From contig JAVLRN010000012.1 of the NCBI GenBank assembly GCA_032821775.1, positions 1,550,001-1,614,000 on the forward strand: 64,000 bases of DNA. The letters are read 5' to 3'. A model generated the notes under the pieces. That model made no database searches. It was given only the letters and a program-made list of their open reading frames with translations, and was not told where the DNA came from. Below, piece by piece: positions 1 to 10,503 of the stretch (its first letter is position 1; every line of letters begins with the position of its first letter). The translations under genes were made by a program, and so were the position numbers. This stretch comes from Sanguinoderma infundibulare (Eukaryota; Basidiomycota; Agaricomycetes; Polyporales; Polyporaceae).

Positions 1-161
1 CTGCGGGCCTCGTCTTCGAGGAGTAATGGTTCCAAGGAGGTAAGGTAGCCCTTCAGGGTCGCATGCAAATCAGGAACAGGAAGACGAGGCAGCGAGGGCA
101 CAGATGAGGTCGTCCTAGTCAAGCTCGCTCGTCTCGTGGTAGAGACGACGTGGGATTGCAT
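1..161 (-). CDS. Carnitine O-acetyltransferase, N-terminal part (runs off window edge)
   Basis: An open frame on the minus strand starts at ATG 161-159 and runs off the left edge. It begins MQSHVVSTTRRAS, basic and hydroxylated like a mitochondrial presequence, and then reads LPRLPVPDLHATLKGYLTSL. That matches the start of the choline/carnitine O-acyltransferase fold (LPxLPVPxLxxTLxxYLxSLxP). The family moves acetyl groups between CoA and carnitine in mitochondria and peroxisomes, which fungi need for growth on fatty acids and acetate. The catalytic His and CoA site lie outside the window, so the assignment rests on about 50 residues. The start is inferred from the presequence-like N-terminus. 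Confidence 0.72.
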   Translation of the reverse strand, partial: MQSHVVSTTRRASLTRTTSSVPSLPRLPVPDLHATLKGYLTSLEPLLLEDEAR

Positions 162-985
162 AGGGAAGTGTCGTAAAGCAAGAGAACGCCGGTAAGCAGA
201 CGAGAGCATTAGTTCTATGCCCGTTCCGCCCGCGCACGGAAGAGAGCGGGATCCATCGTCGGGCGGCAGGTGCGCCGCAGAACAAGGATCGGGCGAGCTG
301 GCTGCGACCGATGTCCTCCGACTCCGAGTACCACGCCCGCAAAACCTTCTCGTGTCACACGCCAATCCCCATCACGTGGAGTTGCGTCACGCGTCGTGCC
401 CCAGCGCGTCGGCGCCGGGAACGCGTCGATTTGCGCCTCTTGCTTGCCACCGTTTGATTCCCCAGTCTCCCCTCCATGACCCAGAAGATAGACACGCTCT
501 CAACGTGACACGCAACGCTGTCCAGCATTTGCGACGATAGTACGAAGTCACAGGCCCGCGTATTCAATTCAAGGCTTCCTGCCAGGGGCGTTGGCACTCG
601 ATATCAACCCCGCCTGTTCTCGGACCTGCCTCACCTTCAACCACCATCTGTTGACGTCTAGAGGAGAATATCTTACATGTATTAACTTTATATGACGTGA
701 GTTTCGTCTACTTGCATTCGGGCGCATTCTGACCGTTTGTAGACAACGCCACTACCATCCTGAGCCTCTCCTTCCGTGTCATTGGCGATACGATTGAAAG
801 CCTTTTACTCAACTGATTCCTTTACAAATTCCATCTCCAGCATCCCAAGTGATTGACACTCGAGCATTACCTTCTGTGAGTGAGACTTCAAGAATTGCCC
901 ATTGAACGATGGCCTCACGCGCATCAAACTCCCAACCCTGCTCCTGATCCAGATTCTAGTCCCCTTATCCTTCAACGCTCCGATT
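162..985. other. Intergenic region between carnitine acetyltransferase and RMI1
   Basis: The two flanking genes diverge from this 824-bp stretch, so it should hold both promoters. Several short open frames cross it on both strands, but none shows a recognisable motif or a consistent splice pattern. I see no RNA gene or repeat. Confidence 0.5.
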
Positions 986-3087
986 ATGCCACCGCCACCT
1001 CCCCAAGTTGTCCAGTGGCTCAAGCAGACCTACCCTCACCCCACTGTTGACGCTGTATGTGCTCACGCCACCCGAACCTGCGCGTCGCGTACGTAGCTAA
1101 CCCTATACCCCGTAGGAATGGCTGGAAGGCTGCTACACGTGGATCCAGGAAGAGCTTCAACTTAATCACCCCCGCGACTCGGCTGCCATCCACGACAACG
1201 TCAACGCCCAGCTCCTCGGTTCCGACTTTGCGGACAGCATGGTCGCCGGTACAGGCTTCCCCCAGGACGTGCTCGGAGCTAACCATGCTGTGCTCAAGGG
1301 ACCGATCCTCGTCGAGGTCACGGAGATCATGGAAATAGGGCACAGCGCATATAGCCTCCTCCAAGTCCACGAGTCGCGCGCAGAATACCGCAAGCAGGCC
1401 GCGTTGCGCGACGCTAGCGGCGACGAGCAGGAACGGAAGCCGATGCCAAAGTACCCGAGGTCCATGCTTCAGTTCCAGCTGAGCGACGGCACCTCGATTC
1501 TTCCTGCGATCGAGTTCAAACCTCTGCCACAGTTCGAGCTCGGGGAGACACCGCTAGGGTACAAGGTGAGTTGTTGCTTTAGCCAACGTCTCCTCCCGTA
1601 CCTCTCTAGGCGCGTTCTCTGACGCATACAGAGCACAGATGGTCATAAGGGACGTCACCATCCGTCGCGGAACCGCGTTCCTCGAGCCAAGATGCGTAGA
1701 CCTCAAAGGCCACCAGACGGCAGATCGCGACGAGCGACGTGAGGCCATTTTTGTGCGAGGTTTGAAGTTGCGTCTGGGGTAAGTCCGTCATCTCGTTCGT
1801 CGCCACCAGCTGCCTGACCGATACTCCAGCGAGGAGGTACCAGACGACGAACCTCCACCTGCCGAGCCTCAGCCTGAACCTGCGCAAGCACCCCAACCCC
1901 AACCTCCTGCACCAGCTGCGGCCGCACCAGTACAAGTACCTGCTGCACCTCGCGCAGCGTCACCTCCACCTCAGCGTCATCTCACCCCTCCCCGCCGTTC
2001 ACCCACGCCGGCCTCCCGCTCGCCACTGCGAGAGATCACGCCCCCTCCCGAACCCAAAGCGGGCCCTTCGGACGCAGCGCCCCTGAACGCCCTCGAGCAC
2101 GCCGACGATGTCGCCGAGCCCCGCCGTCGCAAACGACCCGTCCGCGCCGGCCGCTCGCCCTCCCCCAACCCGCCCCCGCGCGAAGAGGTCCTGCAGCGCT
2201 CGCGCTTCTTCGGGGCCCGCGAGAAGGAAAAGGAGAAGGGAAAGGACATGGAGACAAGGAAAGGGAAGGAGAGGGAGAACGCGGATGCAGGTGACGGAGA
2301 AGCGATGCTGACGCTGACGGGGCCCGGGTCGAGGGACACGATGAAGGAATTTGCACGGACGATCGGGCTGTCGCCCCCGCGCGCGACCGCGATCGAGTTT
2401 CCGGAGAGCGACCCGGAGGATGACGAGGCTTTCTTCACCGCGGCGGGCCCGAGCTCGAGGCCGCTGGACGTCGCGAGGGCGGGGGCGAAGCAGAAGGAGA
2501 AGGAGAAGGGGAAGCACAACGGGAAGAGCAGGGACAAAGGCAAGGAGCCGATGTTTGGCGACGCCAGCTCGGACGACTACGACTTCGACTTCGAGATGGA
2601 CGACAGCTTCCTCGAGTCCATCGCCCGCGCAGAGGAGGAGGGCATCAGGCGCGCTGCGGGCAAGGATGGGAAGAGCTCCACGACGCAGACCGAGGCCCAA
2701 ACGCAGACGCAGACGCGGGTCGGAACGGCGACACAGACGCAGGTCAAGTCAAACGTGCAGAGCCAAGCCACGAGCGCGACGCTCTTCAGCCTGGGCGGGG
2801 CAGGGGCGACGGCGACGGTCCGCGCCCGTGCCACCTCGAGGAAAGCTACCCCGGCGAGCACGTCGGCGCCGGGGTCGCGTGCGACGTCCGTCCCACACCC
2901 GTCGTCTGGGCACTCGAATGCGAATGCGAAGTGGAAAGCGGGCGCGGCTGCATCCATGGAGGTGATCAATATCAGCGAGGACGAGGAGAAAGAAGTTGAT
3001 AAGGAGAATATGCCCGTCCCGACGCGGCATGTGCGCAGGCGCGTCCTTCGACCGGCGGAGATGGACGTCATCGAGCTGTCGGATTGA
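986..3087 (+). CDS. RMI1: RecQ-mediated genome instability protein 1 (RMI1)
   Basis: Four exons (986-1054, 1116-1565, 1639-1778, 1830-3087) give 638 aa. The N-terminus has the three-helix segment (QVVQWLKQTYP; EWLEGCYTWI) followed by the RMI1 OB-fold signature (FADSMVAGTGFP, LKGPILVEVTEIMEIGHSAY, MLQFQLSDG, IRDVTIRRG). RMI1 stabilises topoisomerase III and, with a RecQ/Sgs1/BLM helicase, dissolves double Holliday junctions. Each splice junction keeps frame, and the acceptor at 1638 is needed to recover IRDVTIRRGTAF. After about residue 225 the protein is low-complexity: a P/Q/A-rich linker, K/E-rich stretches and TQ-repeats. Near the end it carries VINISEDEE, and its last residues are DVIELSD; both look like SUMO-interacting motifs. 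Confidence 0.88.
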
Positions 3088-3381
3088 GAGTGGGGCGGTC
3101 AATTAGGGGATCGTCGCGCCCTGTGTATGCCAGGCCTCGTATTATGGTACGAGGGTGTTGTTGGGTTAACATATACTCGTGTAATTCGCAGTTGTATGTG
3201 CAGTGAGACGAAGTGACGACCTCGAAGCTTGAAGATCATTGTTTCTTCACAAGCTTGATGTGTGCGTTCGATATCTGGGTACGTTGCCTCCAACGCACTA
3301 ATAAGTCATCTATTACAGACAAGAAAAGAGTACATATGCCTGGGCAACGAGTACCCTCTAGAATACACGTCGGGTCGGCCT

Positions 3382-4478
3382 TCACCCGAGAACGGCAACC
3401 TTCGTCTTTTTCTTCTTCTTCGCGTTGTTTGAGAAATTCCTCCAGTTGCCAACCCTCTGCTCTCGATTCTCTGCGTCCGACAATACCAAGCATCAGCATT
3501 TGAAGAGTTCAAGAGGATGTCTGCAACGCACCTTCCCACTGGGCATCCTCCTCTGCTTTCCGCTTCTTCGCATTGACCTCATCTTCCTTCCTGCGAGCCT
3601 CCAGACCTTCGTTCGCGAGGTTCATCTTGACGGCTCTGGAGCGGACAGATGAGCGTCATGAGACTCTTCATAGGCACAGATCACCAACTTGCGTCTCCGA
3701 ACCTCCTCATCTATGAGGAACTCCTTCGACTTGGTAAGGACCTGTTGCCTCCAGGAAGGCGTCAGGCCTTTCAGCTTCGGGTCGTCGTCGCGTGATGTTG
3801 GCGGGAGCCCCAGATTCTTCAGCACTGCAACCCGGGCTTGGTTGATGACGGCGTCGAGCTCTTCCCGTTTCGTCTTGTCTGATAGCTCGGACTCAGCCTA
3901 TAAACACAAAGGTGTCAACATGTGCTCTAGTAGTTTCAATGTGAAAGGGTGACTGGTCGTGTGAGCGACCAGACGAGGGGGGCAAAAGGCAGGTGGCGAC
4001 AGGAGACTAAGGGTACGGACCTTCTTGAGGAGATCAAATGCATCTGGTGCGCGAGGGTGGGGGGTCTTGTCAGGATGGATGACTAGACATCAGGCAACGT
4101 ACGGTGGTAGTCAATACTCAATTCAACACGATGTTCCCCATTCGCAGGGCTGTAGGAGGTTCGGTGGGATGCTCACAGAGCGAGAGCTGCCTGTATTTCT
4201 TCTTGATCTCTTCTGCGGTGGCTTCTTCGCTGATATCTAGAATCTCGTACGGGCTGTGGGCGATGAAAGGTCGGAAGGGGTGCGGTTGGTATGCGCGTGA
4301 GAAGCATGGATACAGGGACGTACTTGAGCTTGAAAGCCTTCAGGATACGCTCAACCTCCATCTCCCTCTGGAATGCGGTCGCCTCCCGGTTGAGGAGCTT
4401 CTCGATGTCGTCTGCTGGCGGGTCATTTGGCCGGGAGGACGAAGCGGGGTTTGGCGTAGAAGAGGAGGCTCTGGACAT
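3382..4478 (-). CDS. DNAJC8/Spf31-like J-domain protein
   Basis: Six exons (4478-4324, 4253-4177, 4082-4021, 3897-3689, 3635-3532, 3470-3382) give 231 aa. The family pattern is clear: N-terminal REATAFQREMEVERILKAFK, a J-domain with NPYEILDIS, YRQLSL and the HPDK loop (residues about 52-95), then DDDPKLKGLTPS and a basic helix (EVRRRK, KMNLANEGLEARRKE). It ends with the KKKKKTKVAVLG tail. DNAJC8/Spf31 proteins associate with the spliceosome in the nucleus. One junction breaks codon AA|A at a weak GTTGGT donor (3688), chosen because it restores RRRKAVKMN. The start at 4478 was taken because the upstream open reading is the promoter shared with COX11. Confidence 0.88.
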
Positions 4479-4673
4479 AACGGGCGAATCCGCGGGACTT
4501 GATGAGATGCGTCTATTGGACCAGGCCGGTCTACGAGATGATTGGCTCAAGAACTCTGGTCTGGCTAGAAGCGGGGGAAGCGGGGGAGGGAAGGAGACTA
4601 GGCGCGCCGGACAGTCGAGAGGATGGTAGCAAGTCGGGAAGAGGCGGGGCAACGGTAGCGCCCTCCTCTCTTC
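4479..4673. promoter_or_regulatory. Bidirectional promoter region DNAJC8-like / COX11
   Basis: Only 195 bp separate the divergent start codons at 4478 (-) and 4674 (+). The interval must therefore contain both 5' leaders and core promoters. I see no clear TATA box. This is inferred from spacing alone. Confidence 0.5.
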
Positions 4674-5851
4674 ATGAACCATCTTGGACTCCGCGCCGCT
4701 GCCCTTCTGCGGCCAAGCTGTCGGGCACCATGTCGCTCTTCGTTCAGAGCAGACTTCCATAATTCTGTGCCCACTGCTTGTGTAAGTTTTAAACGAATTC
4801 CTTTCAGCGCTGCGTTGGTAATACTTGCGTCACAGAGGGGTATACACACGACTTCGAGGCATGCATGGCGCACATCCTCGTATTCCTCTCCCCGAGCGGG
4901 ACCCCCAATCGGCTGGAGAACGTGGCGGGCAGTGTCAACAAACGCGGGTCCGTCGTTCTCGCCTCCTAGGATGCCCCCTCCTGCCCCAGGATCCCGTCCA
5001 CACTTCAAGTCCAGAGAGGAACTGTATGCGAAACGGAACCGTAGTCTGCTCATGTACACTACCGCCATCGTACGTATTCCTGCCGCTCACACATCACACT
5101 CAAGTTTCTAATGAACATCATGCCAGATTGTCCTCGGAGTGGGCGTGACGTACGCGGCAGTCCCATTATACCGCATGTTCTGTGCTGCGACGGGATTTGC
5201 AGGTACGCCTAAGGTCGGGATGGGCAAATTCGAGGCCGACCGGCTCGTCCCGGTCGAGGACGCGAAGCGGATCAAGGTTCACTTCAATGCGGACACATCC
5301 GACGCGCTGCCGTGGTCGTTCGTTCCCCAGCAGAAGTTCGTGAGCGTCTTACCCGGAGAGTCGAGTCTTGCGTTCTACAAGGCGAAGAACAAGTCCGACA
5401 AGGACATCATCGGCATTGCAACGTACAACGTGACTCCAGATCGGGTACGTAATCTCAGGACATCCATCTTTCTCTGAGTAACGGTTGATTCGGACAGATC
5501 GCGCCGTACTTTGCGAAAGTGGAATGTTTCTGTTTCGAGGAGCAGAAACTACTTGCTGGAGAGGAGGTCGACATGCCGTTGCTGTTCTTCATCGACCGTG
5601 ACATGCTGGACGACCCAGCCTGCAGGAACCTCGACGACGTTGTCCTGTCGTACACATTCTTCCGGCTAGTATTAATCTCTCCTTTGGTGCTACTCTACTG
5701 ATACATTGTACTGTTTTGCAGGGCTCGACGTAACGAACACGGACATCTTGAGCCTGATGCTCCCGATGACGTTGTGCAAGCATCACAAGGCTTCGGAGGA
5801 TACGAACACGCGCCAAAAGTGGAAGTTCGCAACAAGCCCACCACTGCTTAA
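4674..5851 (+). CDS. COX11: Cytochrome c oxidase copper chaperone COX11
   Basis: Five exons (4674-4781, 4836-5069, 5127-5444, 5498-5664, 5722-5851) give 318 aa. COX11 is anchored in the inner mitochondrial membrane and delivers copper to the CuB site of Cox1. Visible hallmarks are an Arg-rich presequence, one TM segment (about residues 108-125, IVLGVGVTYAAVPLYRMFCA), the copper-binding CFCF motif (VECFCFEEQ) and the family C-terminus LDDVVLSYTFFRARR. The last intron appears to use a GC donor (GCTAGT at 5665). The nearest GT donor (5669) joins in a frame that stops after three residues, while the GC donor restores the family C-terminus. The gene shares its promoter with the DNAJC8-like gene. 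Confidence 0.92.
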
Positions 5852-6502
5852 TTTATCATGTACCTAGAGGGCACTAATGTCACACCACTCCACATCCTTT
5901 ACTGTGTTTCTCCTACGGCGTCGAGGGAGGTCAAGGGAAGCTAAGCACCTTCCAGGCTGCCAGTCTCGCCAGCAGATCTAATCCGCCCCTCCAGCTCCAT
6001 TACGTCCTGGGCAATGCGCGAGGGCAATGTCTGGCTGGCTAACTTTCTCGGCTCGCTCACGCATTACGACAACAGCCTTTTATGTGATGTACCATCCGTC
6101 TCTGCGATTGGAGCCGAACCTCACTAGCCGGACATGAGTTTACCGTAATCTATTCACACATTCTCGTGGAGAAGCCGCTCGAGGACGGGACTTCCCCGTC
6201 AGTTCAATCATGCTCGTTCGTGCGATCAAACTGAATTTTTTTCTGTTCTCATCTATCTAGCACAAACATCGGGATGCTCAATAAGGACGTCATGCAGGAG
6301 CATTTTTACCCGACGGAACTCGGGGTCGGGACGATGCTATGCGGACCGCTGGGGCTGGTCGAAGGAGGCGCTGCCCGGTCTGAGGGAGATGGTGTTCAAG
6401 GAGGGTGAGGATGTGTCCGGCTTTGGAAGGGAGTGGAAGGTGTATGGTAGCGGCGCAGTGCGATAACCTGCCCACAGACAATGTAAACCTCGATGCAGTA
6501 CG
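5852..6502. other. Convergent intergenic region, COX11 / HET-domain gene
   Basis: The two flanking genes point into this 651-bp stretch, so it should hold two 3' UTRs. I see no motif-bearing open frame, RNA gene or repeat. Confidence 0.5.
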
Positions 6503-8408
6503 TCAGCCGGATACCTTCGGGAAGCTTTCGAATTTGTCCGCTACGGCCTCCCAAAATGCCTCCGAAGGGATGACAGTCCTCCCAATCACGGTGGTGGCAC
6601 CCGTCGTGGTTTTCGACGCGACCAGGAAGCCATGATAGGCCACCAATGGCGAGCAAAGCAGCTGAAGCTCCTGCGGGCGCTGCGCTTCACCCTCTTCCAG
6701 GCGAAGCGTGGCGAGCAGTTTGCCGAAAGGCGTGGAGAGAACACAAGGACGCGTATGCCGGACGATGACATCTGACGTGGTTAGAGAGGTGCCGCATATC
6801 AAGGAGATGAGGAATCGCCGGTGCTCCTCCACGAAAATGGCCTGGGGGACGTTCTCGACAGCGTCAACGAAGTCCAACACCATGCGGTCCATCTTCGGGA
6901 CCTCCAACATGGATTGGGATGAGAGTATATGTCGATAAAGGTATTTCTGCACGCGCCCGCGCTCCGTGAGGAATTGGTCTCTCGACATTCCCATCAACGG
7001 GTCGCTGACACGGCACAATGACCTCTGCTTGTCGTAGTGCATCGTCTGCATAAACTCGAGGGTGCGCGGAAGCTCCCCGAAGCCGAGTTGTATATCCTCG
7101 ACCGTGACTTGCCTGCACGCGCAGTACAGCTCTTCTGCCACAGTCGACATGATGGGAGAAAATGTTAGTGGCAAGATCGTGAAGCTGTCATACGCGTCGC
7201 TGACGTTGTCCGGCTTCTCGGGGATCCACGGAGCCATGCTCTCCGTCAGGGATGTCGTCGCCGAGTCTTTCATCATCATGCCAGACGGGACTTTCGGTAC
7301 GATGAAGTAAGTTTGCTTAATTGGGGCCTGACTGAGTGCATTCATCACCAGTTCCGGAAACGTCATCGTGCGCATGTCGGGGGGAGGGATGTAGCCGATG
7401 ATGTCTGGGAAAACAGCCAGGACGTAGTCGCGGAGTTTGGTCGTCGCCCGTCGGCAATCCGATACCGAGTAAAACGGTGGGTATGTAGCAACAGGACCGA
7501 CTCCGCCGCCGTACTTCGCCATGTCGATGCTGCGCCTGCCCATGTCAGGAAGTACCAGTTCGTCAGCCCAACTCGAGAACACACGAAGGTTCTGCCGACG
7601 GACGCACTGGAATACAAAGTCGACATACGCCTTGGAGGCCTCCTCGCGATCGATCCCATGATACGCAAGTTTATCTGTCAGAAACCCAGAGGCGACCGAT
7701 TTCTTCGCGGCAAACTGACCGGCCATCCATATCTTGTCATCTGTATCAAACAGAATCTCTTTTCCAGGGCATTGGATGAGGTTCAGGGGCACAATGTCCA
7801 GGACCTTCCCGTACAGACCCTCCTGGCGCGTCCACAGCCGCTGGAACCAGGGATCGAAGCACACCATGTGCGGTCCGCAGATATTGCTGTGATCCAGCTC
7901 TTTCCCATGTAAGTCCGCCTCCAAGCTGGCAGGGTCCCTGTTGTTGCTGTTCACGACGTCCATGGCGGCCGCGTGCCAGTCGGCGCAGATGGGGTGTTCC
8001 AGGAGGACTTTGACGCAGCGGCTGGACTTGTAGACGTGGGGAATGGACATGAGCTGGTCTGCGATGCTGATGGTCGCGGACTCGGTCTGGTCGATGCAGA
8101 AGAGGTCCATCCACAACCAGCCTGAGCCACAGACGTCGGGGCGGCTGAGGATGGAGAGGATGTCTCTTTTTCCGGGACTCAGCTTGACGACACCTGGCGG
8201 AGGACGGACGGTGAGCTTGATCCTGTTTCCTGTGAAGTCTGTTTCACGCACCAGGGTGACCATCGACCACTGTTTCCTTGATTGTGTCGGGTGTGCCCCA
8301 TACGTGAGAGATCGCGATGTAATCGTCGTCGGTGGTCGCATTCGGCTTGCGCTCGAGACAGAGTGACTGATCTGCCCTCTGGCGGACACGAACGAGGTAT
8401 ATGTCCAT
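6503..8408 (-). CDS. Heterokaryon-incompatibility (HET) domain protein
   Basis: Two exons (8408-8252, 8193-6503) give 615 aa. The HET signature is split by the intron: exon 1 has YIAISHVWG and exon 2 has GWLWMDLFCIDQ. These are the two most conserved blocks of fungal HET domains, which trigger cell death on non-self recognition and may bind NAD-like ligands through a TIR-like fold. Joining GTGCGT (8251) to CCGCCAG (8194) gives VVDGHPGVVKLSPGKRD in frame. A longer ATG-initiated reading from 8461 exists in the exon-2 frame, but it lacks the YIAISHVWG block and is rejected. The remaining 400 residues show no second domain I recognise. No classic partner gene (SesB, PNT1, NLR) is adjacent. Confidence 0.82.
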
Positions 8409-9038
8409 GGTGACGCTATGGCGGGGAGGAGAGTTGGATGGAAAGGGGATTTGAGCGACAAACGAGGGGATGAAGGTCTCGCTACAAGCCACAGTCGAGT
8501 AGGACAGGAAGGTCGCAGCCCCGCCCGCTTCCGCGCCTCCTTGGATTTGGGTTCTTAAGATTGAACCTTCTTGAAGTCCACGTGCAGTGGTTCCACATGT
8601 ACGTGAACCGCGTTGTGCGCAAGCGGAACTTGCAGACTTTCCAGCCAAATCAGTACAGGTTTTCCATCCCCAGTGATGATTCGTGCACAATGGTATCAGA
8701 GGAGAATGACGGAGTTTGACAGTGTCTCTTACTTTATTTATCCAACTTCGAATATCACCGGATCCCATCCCGACCGAAATGCGTATGACATCAACGGTTT
8801 AAAGGACGTCCAGAGCTGGTCCATCAACCCAATGTACACAGATATTTGTATGCGCTGTGCGTCGCTCGATCCAAGGAGGTCTAATGAGGTGGCTTCGGTA
8901 GCATGTATGGCGTTATATGTGAGTGCTAGAAGATTCTCTCGTTAAGGGAGGAAGGCAAGCAAGCGGACGTTATCGAGGAATGGAGGACGCGGCGCAGAAG
9001 TTTTTACATGACTGATTGCTTCTTCGGTATTTACATGA
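8409..9038. other. Intergenic region, HET gene promoter / orphan 3' end
   Basis: This 630-bp stretch holds the HET-gene promoter and the 3' side of the 349-aa orphan gene. Nothing else is recognisable. Confidence 0.45.
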
Positions 9039-10309
9039 TCACTCCTCAACGCGTCTCCGCTTCGACGTAGTGATATTATCCGTGTCTCCTGGCGACATTC
9101 CTCCAAGTTCATCGGCGGGATCCATTGGTGGGGGGGATGAGTGGGTTGAATCAGCTTGTTGCTTCAGATCCGGGTCAGCGTCGAACACATAATATACGGG
9201 CACACTTGCTGACCGTTGAAACTTGGCCATAGCCAGCTTGGTATCCGATACCCTCCGTCTCCCCGGAAGCCCATGCATAGTCAATAGAGTCTTCGAAGAT
9301 GGCGTCGTCGTCGTGATCCGGTAGCATATCATCCTCTTTCGTGTTCGCGTCTGCTACTGGTGCGCCATCAAGACGAGAGAAATGCAGCTTGCCATCGTGG
9401 AGCGAGTCAAGCAGCAGCTTGTTTTGTGCGACGGTCAAAGTTGATGGGTTCTGGACCGGTACGCCAACTGGCCAACCAATGAGCTGGACTCCATACACGG
9501 CCAACTTGGAGTGATTTGTCCACTTCATTTCTGCGTTTCGTACTCCAGATGCGAGCCTTAAGACGATACGAATTAGTCTACCGTATACCCCTCAGATCGT
9601 GCCTTGAGATCTCAAAGACCGACCTAAGCGCGTCACGTACACCCGCATATAGTTCGGTTTTGACCCCCATAGCAGGACCCTTCTTTCGCGAAACATTGCT
9701 CTGCGCGTTCAACCTGACAGCGTCGGCAGCGGAATTGGGAGGATGTGGAAGTTGTGGAAGAACACGCATACAATGGGCTTTGAACGCTTCCGCTCCAGGT
9801 GCCCCGCAGCCGCGATGGCCGCGCCAGAACTCGCGTCCTATGACAGTACCACCCAAGAAGCCCTGGTCATCTTGGTCGTGAGGATTCACGACGAGGAAGA
9901 AGGACTGAATTCCAGCTAACGTCTCGAGCGACTCAAGTTCTTGCGAAACTGACTGAAGCACTCTACTAACTGAGGAAAGTTGAGTCGTGCTATTCAATAG
10001 CCTGGAGATGACAAAGGGGACGACATACTGCGTTCCTTCGGGCTCTCCATGACCACAGGAGCTTCGCCTCCGAAAAGAAAATTGGAGTGCAGCTCAGCCA
10101 TGCGTCTCCTGACCTGCAGTAGCTCATACTCAGGCAGCTCCTCGCCGTCCTCCCTCAACACTCACACCCACCTCTTCAAATGGTATATCTTCGCGCTCCG
10201 CGAATGCGCGCAAGTCTCCAAGAGCCTGCTGATACAGCATCTCCAGGCGCTCCTTGAAGAAGACGTCATCGGTCGCCTGTTGTTTGCCATTATAGTCCGG
10301 GGAATCCAT
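9039..10309 (-). CDS. Uncharacterised 349-aa protein
   Basis: Five exons (10309-10166, 10113-10029, 9969-9624, 9556-9252, 9208-9039) join in frame to 349 aa. I do not recognise the family. Visible features are an N-terminal helix (FFKERLEMLYQQALGDLRAF), a compact central region with GFLGGTVIGREFW and CMRVLPQLPHP, a segment (MKWTNHSKLAVYGVQLIGWP) seen in basidiomycete proteins of unknown role that end in a helical recognition-like block, an acidic stretch (KEDDMLPDHDDDAIFED), and a basic C-terminal SKRRRVEE that could be a nuclear localisation signal. Donor GTCGGT at 9623 and the 43-nt last intron are the weakest junctions. The gene diverges from ACL4 across 194 bp. Confidence 0.65.
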
Positions 10310-10503
10310 GCTGTGTCGAAAGGGGAGGACGAAATATGCGAGGTATCGATACCGTCCTGGTGGTCCGAGGACAAGTGCGCTTGTGCGCGCCAAGCGGGTC
10401 AGGGCTCGCGGCTGGCGCGTCCGTTCGATCTAAGCGCCCAATAATCTTTCTGCTTCCCGTTCTGCCCCTCGATCGAGGTCTACCAACTGCCCACCGCTGC
10501 ACC
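10310..10503. promoter_or_regulatory. Bidirectional promoter region, orphan / ACL4
   Basis: A 194-bp gap separates divergent start codons at 10309 (-) and 10504 (+). It must hold both promoters. No TATA box is evident. Confidence 0.45.

Noticed and set aside
6503..8461. A 652-codon reading of the HET gene from ATG 8461
   Set aside because: Its first 70 codons lie antisense-like in the wrong frame and miss the YIAISHVWG block, which is in the frame starting at 8408. A 58-nt GT-AG intron joins the correct frames.
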